A DNA stretch of 64,000 nt from an uncultured Spirochaetia bacterium (lineage in GTDB: Bacteria; Spirochaetota; Spirochaetia; CAKZLE01). The notes below the pieces were generated by a model, which had not been told where the DNA came from, made no database searches, and worked only from the letters and a program-made list of their open reading frames with translations. The DNA lies in assembly GCA_937125225.1 (NCBI GenBank), contig CAKZLE010000020.1, positions 248,001 through 312,000 on the forward strand, in the 5' to 3' direction. Positions 54,562 to 62,400 of the stretch are shown in pieces. Position numbers and translations under genes: made by a program. Position 1 is the first letter of the stretch. The number at the start of each line of letters is the position of its first letter.

Positions 54562-55779
54562 ATGAATGAATTGAAGCCACAAGAAGATCGAGATGTCCGT
54601 GTATCGATGGGATTTGTCAATATTGTGAAGAATATGTATAAGATCCCTATGAGACCCATGTACAACCTGCATACATTGAATGCTCAGAAGAGTTTCGATC
54701 TGGAACCTCCCTATATAGTCTTAGCAAATCACGTAAATACCTTTGATCCGATTCTTATATCCCTCATGCATAAACAGCATATACATTGGGTAGCAGCTGA
54801 TACCCTATTCAGGAATAGATTTCTCCGGTATGCGATGAGGAAACTGATCGGGTCTATCTCTAAATCAAAGTCTCGGTCAGACTACTATACGATCAAGCAG
54901 ATCACAGAGAGCATAAAGAAGGGATGGATCGTCGGGATGTTTCCTGAAGGACAAAGGACCTGGGACGGGAGAAGTCTGCCGCTATTCTTTGCTACAGCAA
55001 AACTCGTCAGGATGCTGAAGGTACCTGTTGTCATCTGTACCCTTAAAGGTGGATACCATACACTTCCTAGATGGGCGAGCAAACGCCGAAGGGGAAAACT
55101 CACCATAGAGTACCAGGATCCGATCATGCCTGAGGAATTCGCAAAGATGAAGGTCAGTGAGATAGATGCAATGCTCACAGATCGTATCTCCTATGATGCC
55201 TATGAGTTCCAAAGAGAGAACAAGATTCTCTTCAAGAGTGATGCTCGTGCAGAATTTGTGGAGCATGTCCTCTATATCTGTCCTGAATGTGGGAAGATGG
55301 CTACCCTCAGGTCTTTGGGGAACGATGTCAGTTGTACCTCTTGTGGATACACAGCGACCATGGATATCTATGGCTTCTTCGAATATGAAGAGGGTGAAGA
55401 GGGGTATGAGACTGTAGCTGATTGGAATAGCTGGCAACAGAAGAAGCTAGAAGAGCGAGTGTCTCAAGGGTTCTGGAAAGATGAGGAGTTCATCTTTCCC
55501 GGAGATCAGGTCAAGGTCTTTGAAGGGTATCGTGAGAAGAGGATGAAGGTCCGCGGTTCTGCGGAGATCAATATGACCATCAAGGGGTTACAGATGACTC
55601 AAAAGGGAGAGATCACATTCTTTCCCTTCTCTGAGATCGAATCGTTAGCAGTAGCTATGCAACGAAACCTTGAGTTCTATCACAATAACATAATGTATCG
55701 ATTCAAATTCCCTGCGCCGAGAAGTTCTGCATTCAAATACCTTGCGGTATATGAGGCTATCTCAAACAGTACACTATAA
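54562..55779 (+). CDS. 1-acyl-glycerol-3-phosphate acyltransferase-like protein with zinc ribbon
   Basis: A 405-aa protein. The N-terminal part is a PlsC-type acyltransferase with the catalytic NHVNTFD (NHx4D) and the glycerophosphate-binding FPEGQRTWDG. After it comes a zinc ribbon, Cys240/Cys243 and Cys258/Cys261, and a C-terminal beta-rich region ending near FPAPRSSAFKYL. The single-domain PlsC enzymes of model bacteria are about 240 aa, so the extra 165 residues are unusual. It likely acts in phospholipid synthesis at the membrane. It leads an operon with a symporter and a DNA glycosylase. Confidence 0.85.
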   Translation: MNELKPQEDRDVRVSMGFVNIVKNMYKIPMRPMYNLHTLNAQKSFDLEPPYIVLANHVNTFDPILISLMHKQHIHWVAADTLFRNRFLRYAMRKLIGSISKSKSRSDYYTIKQITESIKKGWIVGMFPEGQRTWDGRSLPLFFATAKLVRMLKVPVVICTLKGGYHTLPRWASKRRRGKLTIEYQDPIMPEEFAKMKVSEIDAMLTDRISYDAYEFQRENKILFKSDARAEFVEHVLYICPECGKMATLRSLGNDVSCTSCGYTATMDIYGFFEYEEGEEGYETVADWNSWQQKKLEERVSQGFWKDEEFIFPGDQVKVFEGYREKRMKVRGSAEINMTIKGLQMTQKGEITFFPFSEIESLAVAMQRNLEFYHNNIMYRFKFPAPRSSAFKYLAVYEAISNSTL

Positions 55780-55803
55780 GCACTACACTACTTGGAGGAA
55801 CCT

Positions 55804-57234
55804 ATGAATTACGACTGGACCACATTCATACATCTCGGCATCTTATCAGCAGCACTCCTGCTAGGATCTTATATCAGATCTAAAGTGAAATTCTTTCAGA
55901 AATATCTGATACCCAATGCATTGACAGCAGGTTTCATCCTGCTGATCTTCTATAATTTCATCGCTCCCAGATTCGCATTAGAGACCGTGACTCTTGGTGT
56001 ACTCGTCTATCATCTACTCAACCTGTCTTTCATAGCGATGACCTTGCGAAAGTCTCCAAAGGCATCTCAAGCGATGAGGAAGAGGATATTTCCGACAGCG
56101 ATCGGGGTTCTCTCCCAGTACGCCATTCAGTGTGTAGTAGGTCTTCTCGTGACTATCCTGCTGATCAATACCGTGATGCCTGACCTTTTTCCTGCAATCG
56201 GTTTCTGTCTACCTCTTGGCTTCGTTCTAGGACCTGGACAGGCCTTTACCATCGGTTCGGGTTGGGAAGCTCTTGGCTTTGAGGGTGCCGGTTCAGTAGG
56301 CTTGACCTTTGCAGCAATCGGCTTTCTCTGGGGTTGTTTTGGAGGGATTTTCCTCATCAATCTTGGTCTCAAAAGAAAATGGATCTCCGAAGAGGAGGTT
56401 CAGAAGATCAGGAACAAGGATACGAGTAATGGCATCTTCAGACGTGGTGTCAAACGACCGACTGCGGGGTATATGTCAACTGAACCTGAAGCGATTGATT
56501 CTATGACCTTCAATGCTGCTTTTGTCTTCGCTGTCTATCTTCTCTCCTATGGACTTCTTCATCTGATCACCTTCCTTCTCTCCTTTATCGGTCCTCTGGG
56601 TACTGAACTGGCTACGAATCTGTGGGGGATAAACTTTATCTTCTCAGCTCTGACAGCTCTGCTTGTGAAGGCTTTACTCAATAAGACAAAACTCCAGTAT
56701 GTCATTGATAACGGGACTATGACTCGTATCTCCGGTATATCGATAGATATCATGGTAACCGCATCTATCGCTGCCATCTCCTTGGTAGTAGTAGCACATT
56801 ACTGGTTACCTATTCTAATCCTCACCTCTTTTGGTGGACTCACAGCCTATTTCACTCTTCCTTGGATCTGTTCAAGAATGTTCGTAGACCATCAGTTCCA
56901 TAGATCTCTCATCATCTTCGGTGCCTCAACAGGGACGATGCCTACTGGTCTTGCGCTTCTTCGGGTCATCGACCCGGAGTTCGAGACTCCTGTAGCTTCT
57001 GATTATATGTATTCGAGTGGTTTGACATTTCTCTTCGCGATACCACTGATCCTAAGTATCAATCTCCCTGCCTATAGTGTAACAGGGAATAATCCATCAC
57101 TCATGTGGTTGGCAGTCCTGATCAGTCTGGGGTATCTAGTCTTTGTTGTCATTGCCTTCTTCGTGATCTCACGAAAAAGAGGGATCGCACAACCAGGTAA
57201 ACGATGGTATCGAAATGGGATGGAAGGAGAATAG
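55804..57234 (+). CDS. Sodium/glutamate symporter-like transporter (GltS family)
   Basis: A 476-aa polytopic membrane protein with two similar halves. It contains LPLGFVLGPGQAFTIG and, in the second half, FGASTGTMPTGLALLRVIDP, paired re-entrant-loop motifs like those of GltS-type Na+:glutamate symporters. The hydrophilic middle loop (about 200-240) is basic. GGAGG lies 5 bases before ATG 55804, so an in-frame start at 55792 is rejected. It lies 24 bases after the acyltransferase and 6 bases before the glycosylase. Confidence 0.82.
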   Translation: MNYDWTTFIHLGILSAALLLGSYIRSKVKFFQKYLIPNALTAGFILLIFYNFIAPRFALETVTLGVLVYHLLNLSFIAMTLRKSPKASQAMRKRIFPTAIGVLSQYAIQCVVGLLVTILLINTVMPDLFPAIGFCLPLGFVLGPGQAFTIGSGWEALGFEGAGSVGLTFAAIGFLWGCFGGIFLINLGLKRKWISEEEVQKIRNKDTSNGIFRRGVKRPTAGYMSTEPEAIDSMTFNAAFVFAVYLLSYGLLHLITFLLSFIGPLGTELATNLWGINFIFSALTALLVKALLNKTKLQYVIDNGTMTRISGISIDIMVTASIAAISLVVVAHYWLPILILTSFGGLTAYFTLPWICSRMFVDHQFHRSLIIFGASTGTMPTGLALLRVIDPEFETPVASDYMYSSGLTFLFAIPLILSINLPAYSVTGNNPSLMWLAVLISLGYLVFVVIAFFVISRKRGIAQPGKRWYRNGMEGE

Positions 57235-57240
57235 AGAGCG

Positions 57241-57978
57241 ATGACTGATCAACTGATAGAACTGACACACCAGCTTTCTCATGATGTAGACAGCTTGACC
57301 TTCAGTCGTGATGATATTACGGTCTATAATCCCCTCGATTATGCATGGGAACCTCATAAGAGATTCCTGCAACGATATGGTTCATCTAAGAAGCGTATCA
57401 TCTTCCTAGGAATGAATCCCGGTCCCTGGGGGATGGCTCAGACGGGGGTTCCCTTTGGAGAGGTCAAAGCGGTGAAGGAGTGGCTCAAGATCGAGGAACC
57501 GGTCGGAAGACCTAAGGTCGAACACCCGAAACGTCCGATCTTGGGATTCTCCACAACTCGGTCAGAGGTGAGTGGAAGAAGGCTTTGGGGACTCATGATG
57601 GAACGGTTTCCCGATCCAGATGATTTCTTTTGCGACCATTTTGTCCTCAACTACTGTCCGCTCGTCTTCATGGAGCCAAGCGGGAAGAACCTCACTCCCG
57701 ATAAACTTCCTAAAGAGGATCGAGATAAGATCGAAGAGGTCTGTGATGTCTATATTATGAAGGTTTTGGAGATCCTCTCTCCTGAGATACTTGTGGGTGT
57801 TGGAAAATATGCCCAGAAGAAATTCGAGACGCTTATAAAACGAATGGATTTTGGTGATTCCGACCGACCAAGGGTCACCTGGGTGCTTCACCCGAGTCCT
57901 GCTAGTCCCATGGCAAACAGAGGGTGGGCAGAAGCAGCGGTAAAACAGCTCGTAGAGAGAGAGGTATGGGACAAATAG
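57241..57978 (+). CDS. SMUG-type uracil-DNA glycosylase
   Basis: A 245-aa enzyme. Motif 1 reads GMNPGPWGMAQTGVPFGE (residues 57-74), which is close to the SMUG1 signature. Motif 2 is HPSPASPMANRGW near residue 218, with the base-flipping loop. Because motif 1 has Asn rather than the UNG-type Asp, it belongs to the SMUG branch, which removes uracil and oxidised pyrimidines. GAGAG overlaps the upstream stop region. It is the third gene of the acyltransferase operon; the association with lipid and transport genes is probably incidental. Confidence 0.93.
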   Translation: MTDQLIELTHQLSHDVDSLTFSRDDITVYNPLDYAWEPHKRFLQRYGSSKKRIIFLGMNPGPWGMAQTGVPFGEVKAVKEWLKIEEPVGRPKVEHPKRPILGFSTTRSEVSGRRLWGLMMERFPDPDDFFCDHFVLNYCPLVFMEPSGKNLTPDKLPKEDRDKIEEVCDVYIMKVLEILSPEILVGVGKYAQKKFETLIKRMDFGDSDRPRVTWVLHPSPASPMANRGWAEAAVKQLVEREVWDK

Positions 57979-58091
57979 TCTTAACGGCTTTGTAACTATT
58001 TCTCTGAGATCAGGTTTCCAAGAATAGAGGGAGACAGGGTAACACCTGTTTGTATCGTATGTATCATATAAAACTCAAATAAAAAACTCTG

Positions 58092-58120
58092 TTTTAAACA
58101 TGATTCTAGTATGGTATAAT
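58092..58120 (+). promoter_or_regulatory. Promoter of lipoprotein gene (extended -10)
   Basis: A perfect TATAAT (58115-58120) is preceded by TGG (extended -10), with a weak TTTTAA (58092-58097) at 17 bases. The predicted start leaves a short leader with AGAGGGAGAG before the ATG. Confidence 0.65.
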
Positions 58121-58149
58121 TGAAAAAAGTCATTTAGAGGGAGAGAATT

Positions 58150-59193
58150 ATGAAAAGAATTGCCTTTGTTAGCCTTATGCTCATGACCTTGATCGTCATG
58201 ACATTTACCAGTTGTGCAACGACTGTCGGCTTTGATGTATTAAAACCAGCAGAAGTGAATATGTCTGATTACAGGACTTTAGCAGTATTTGATTACGAGC
58301 CTTACGAAATATCTGATGAGGTGTTCGCGGGTAAGATGATCATCGACCTCCTCTTTGGTGACAGTGTAAAGACTACCGGCTACCGACTGGGTCTAGATGA
58401 AGATATCGCAGATTATATGACAGAGCGGACCATCAGGACTTTGAATAATACGAACTATTTCACCGTTGTCTCTCAGGAACAGTTCGCGCCCTACCGTAAT
58501 TCTACAGCTGTAGCGCTTCTTTCTAATCGTGTCATGTATGATAGTCTAGGCATCGAAGCAGCTGTCATGGGTACCATCGAAGACATGGATTATAATGAGA
58601 GGGTAGAGGAACGAGAGGTCAATGTATGGAACTCCGTGACTGAGACCTATGATGTCTTTCTTGAGAACTATTATGTTCAAGAGGTCGAACTCGGTGTGAG
58701 TTATACCGTCGTGGACCTGAAAAGAGGTATTATCCTTGCTACTAAATATATGTCTGGAAATGAGTATAGAGATACTCTGATCGAAAACGAGAATACATTC
58801 GAAGCTCCACTTCTCGAGCCACTGTATCAGAGGATCGCTCGAGGTTTCGAATCAACTATCAGTAGACAACTAGCTCCCTATTATGTTCGAGAATATCGAT
58901 CACTGAAGGATGATAAGACAAAAGATCCTAGATCTGAGATTGCTGAAGAATATATCAAGAACTCACAGTATGATCAGGCCCTCGATATCTATCTTGACCT
59001 TTGGTACAGTAGCAGGAATATGGCTGCCGGATTCAATGCTGCGATAATCTTCGAAGTGCTTGGACAGTTTGATTCAGCTATCGGGATCATGGAAGAGGTC
59101 CATGGACAGACACATAATCCTGATGCCTATACAGAGCTGCTGAGACTGCAGAAGGTAAAAGATGAATATACTAAGGCTGCTTCTCAGTATTAG
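58150..59193 (+). CDS. Lipoprotein with C-terminal TPR-like region, unknown function
   Basis: A 347-aa protein whose N-terminus has a Lys/Arg start, a hydrophobic core and an FTSC lipobox (Cys at about 22). The mature start LKPAEVNMSDYRTLAVFDY and the later AVMGTIEDMDY and VDLKRGIILATKYMSG segments resemble proteins of the CsgG/LpoB-like or DUF6340-like type that sit in the cell envelope. The last 80 residues (QYDQALDIYLDLWYSSRNMAAGFNA) look like tetratricopeptide helices. GGGAGAG precedes the ATG. It is a single-gene unit with its own promoter and terminator. Confidence 0.78.
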   Translation: MKRIAFVSLMLMTLIVMTFTSCATTVGFDVLKPAEVNMSDYRTLAVFDYEPYEISDEVFAGKMIIDLLFGDSVKTTGYRLGLDEDIADYMTERTIRTLNNTNYFTVVSQEQFAPYRNSTAVALLSNRVMYDSLGIEAAVMGTIEDMDYNERVEEREVNVWNSVTETYDVFLENYYVQEVELGVSYTVVDLKRGIILATKYMSGNEYRDTLIENENTFEAPLLEPLYQRIARGFESTISRQLAPYYVREYRSLKDDKTKDPRSEIAEEYIKNSQYDQALDIYLDLWYSSRNMAAGFNAAIIFEVLGQFDSAIGIMEEVHGQTHNPDAYTELLRLQKVKDEYTKAASQY

Positions 59194-59218
59194 TTAACTA
59201 TCAGCTATGGTGAACGAG

Positions 59219-59264
59219 ACCTCTTTTGGAGATTGGGAAAATTTCTAAAAGAGGTTTTTCTTTT
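59219..59264 (+). terminator. Rho-independent terminator after lipoprotein gene
   Basis: The stem ACCTCTTTT (59219-59227) / AAAAGAGGT (59247-59255), with a 19-base partly paired loop, is followed by TTTTCTTTTT. Confidence 0.85.
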
Positions 59265-59396
59265 TACATCATCATTTTTGCTTTCAGTGTGGAAAAGATG
59301 AATAAGACTTGCACCAGATTGCGGTATACCTAAAAAGATACCATTAAATCTATTTATTATAATAATCTATTCAAGATTTCTGGAAAGTACCGATAC

Positions 59397-59426
59397 TTGA
59401 CCAAAGCCTATATTTTCGCATAATAT
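59397..59426 (+). promoter_or_regulatory. gltB promoter
   Basis: TTGACC (59397-59402) with TAATAT (59421-59426) at 18 bases, or CATAAT (59419-59424) at 16 bases. The leader to the ATG is about 60 bases and AT-rich. Confidence 0.6.
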
Positions 59427-59427
59427 A

Positions 59428-59458
59428 CATAAAAACTTTTTATATATGCATAAAAACT
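59428..59458. repeat. Direct repeats in gltB leader
   Basis: CATAAAAACT occurs at 59428-59437 and again at 59449-59458, exactly 21 bases apart (two helical turns). The copies lie just downstream of the predicted gltB -10, a position where a bound regulator would block transcription. Confidence 0.45.
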
Positions 59459-59491
59459 GTATAAATATACAATTGTATTTAAGGGGAATAT

Positions 59492-62400
59492 ATGCAACAA
59501 ATCAATTATGGGAAACAATTTGCGGAAAACCGCAATGCATCCGGAAGGCAAAAGGCCTATGGATTATACGATCCATCCTTCGAACATGATAGCTGCGGAG
59601 TCGGATTTATTGCCCATCTAGATGGTGAACCTCGTCATTCTATCGTTCAAGAGGGAATTCAGGTTCTGATGAACCTTCAACATCGTGGAGCGGTAGGTGG
59701 AGACTCTCTAACCGGTGATGGTGCTGGTATCATGCTGCAGATCCCAGATGCATTCATGCGAAGAGAGATCAAGGATTTCATACTTCCAGAGGCAGGATCA
59801 TACGCAGTGGGAATGACCTTTCTCCCAACCGAGGAGTCAGCAGCAACTACCTGTAGTCAGATCATTGAAGAGGTCATAGCAGAGAATACCTTCAGGCTTT
59901 TGGGATGGAGAGATGTTCCGACAGATGATTCATGTCTCGGTGAACTTGCTCTTTCCACACAACCTCAAGTCAAACAGTTCTTCATAACTATGATAGAAGA
60001 GGACTCAGAGAGCTTTCAACGACGACTCTATGTCCTTCGTCGAAGAATAGAGAAGGCTTTAGAGACAGTGACAGAGTTTGATATCAGTCAATGCTATGTC
60101 TGTTCACTCTCCCATAGTCTGATCGTATATAAGGGGCTGTTGACCGGAGTGCAGGTACCAGAGTATTATCCTGACCTCTCGGATGACTACTTCACTAGCC
60201 CCTTCTCGATAGTCCATTCTAGATTCAGTACGAATACTCTTCCTGAATGGAGATTGGCACAACCTTTTAGATATCTCGCCCATAATGGAGAGATCAATAC
60301 CGTAAAAGGTAATATCAACAGACAGAGAGCTCGTGAGGGCTTCATGTCGTCAAAGGTCATTGGAGAGGATATCGAGACCATCACTCCTATTATCGATGAG
60401 ACCGGATCAGACTCAGCGATCTTCGATAATGTATTAGAGCTCTTCACCATGGCAGGAAGATCCATTCCTCATGTCATGATGATGATGATCCCTGAAGCCT
60501 ATTCTTCTGAAATCCAGATGAGTGCAGATAAACGTGCATTCTATGAGTACCATACGACAATCATGGAACCTTGGGATGGACCAGCTGCAGTGGTGTTCAC
60601 CGACGGACGTTATATCGGAGCTACCCTCGATCGAAACGGTCTGAGACCTGCACGATATACCATCACCAAAGAGGGACTGATCGTACTAGCCTCAGAGACC
60701 GGAGTTGTCGACCTACCTGCAGAATCAATCAGATCGAAGGGGCGCCTTCAACCGGGAAAGATGTTCCTCGTTGACTTGAAGCAGCATTGTATCATCCCTG
60801 ATAACGTCATAAAGGCAAAACTCTCAAGACAGTATCCCTATAGAAGATGGGTAAAAGATAGGAAGATAGAGCTCAGAGGACTATTCATGCCCTCTGGAGT
60901 AGCCAAGATGGATAAGGCAGAACTCCTACAGAAACAGCTTCTGTTCGGTTATACCGATGAGGATCTGAAGACTCTCATGACCCCGATGGCAAAGCAGGGG
61001 CAGGAGGCAATCGGTTCCATGGGTAATGATACAGGATTGTCTGTGCTCTCAAATAGTTCCGACCTCCTCTTCTCTTACTTCAAACAGATGTTCGCACAGG
61101 TGACGAACCCTCCTATCGATCCTTTGAGAGAACAACTTGTCATGTCCCTCGAGAGTTATATCGAGAATGAGAGTAATCCTCTAGATGTCGAGGAGACACA
61201 GTTCAGAGCGCTGAAACTCGGGCACCCTGTCTTGAGTACTCGAGATATGATGAGACTCCGAAACAACAACCATGAGGACCTCAAGACTGCTGATCTCGAT
61301 ATCGTCTTCGAACCTGATGAGACGGGTGAGAATCTTAAAGCTGCTCTTGATGGCATCTTCAAAAAATCCGAGGAACTTGCAGAAGCGGGGATATCCCTAC
61401 TCATCCTGACCGATAAGAATGCGGGGAACGGTAAGGCACCGATTCCCTCACTTCTTGCGGTATCAGGACTGCACCAGCATATGATCAAGAGGGGACTTCG
61501 AGGTAAGGTCGGTATCATCATCGAGACCGGTGAGGCTCGAGAGGTATTCCATTATGCCTTGTTCATCGCTTTCGGCTGTGATGCTTTCTGTCCCTATATC
61601 GCATTCTCCACAGTGAGGGATCTTGCTGAGAGTGGAAAACTCGGGAAGTTATCACCTGAGCTTGCCTCTGACAACTATGTCAACGCAATCAAGAAGGGGC
61701 TACTCAAGACCTTCAGTCGAATGGGTATATCGACCCTCCATAGTTTCTTCAATACGCAGATTTTCGAGGCTGTCGGTCTGAATAATGATGTGATCGATAC
61801 CTATTTTACCGGGACTGTCTCACGAATCGGTGGTATCGGACTTGCTGAGATCAGTAAAGAGGCTGCACAGAGATTGGAGAAGAGTGATCCGAGTAATGGT
61901 ATCAAACCTAGACTCAGAGAGGCCGGAGGTGCTTATCGTTATCGAAGAAACAGTATAAAACATTATTGGTCTCCTGAGGCCATCTATAAACTACAACATG
62001 CGACTAAGACCAACGACTACTCTGTGTTTAAAGAGTTCAGTGCTCTTATGGACTCCTATTATCAGGAGAACGGAGAACTTCGTGGTCTGATAAAGTTCAA
62101 AGAGACCACTCCCATTCCGTTAGAGGAGGTCGAACCTGTAGAGGCAATCACAAGACGATTCGTATCTGCAGCGATGTCGATCGGATCTATCAGTCGGGAG
62201 GCTCATGAGACTGTAGCAATCGCTATGAATCGTATCGGAGCGAAGAGTAACAGTGGAGAGGGTGGTGAAGACCCCGCAAGATCAAAGACTCTTGCAAACG
62301 GTGATTCGAAACGTTCAAGGATAAAACAGATCGCCTCCGGACGATTCGGGGTGACGACTGAGTATCTGATGAGCGCAGATGAACTGCAGATCAAGATGGC

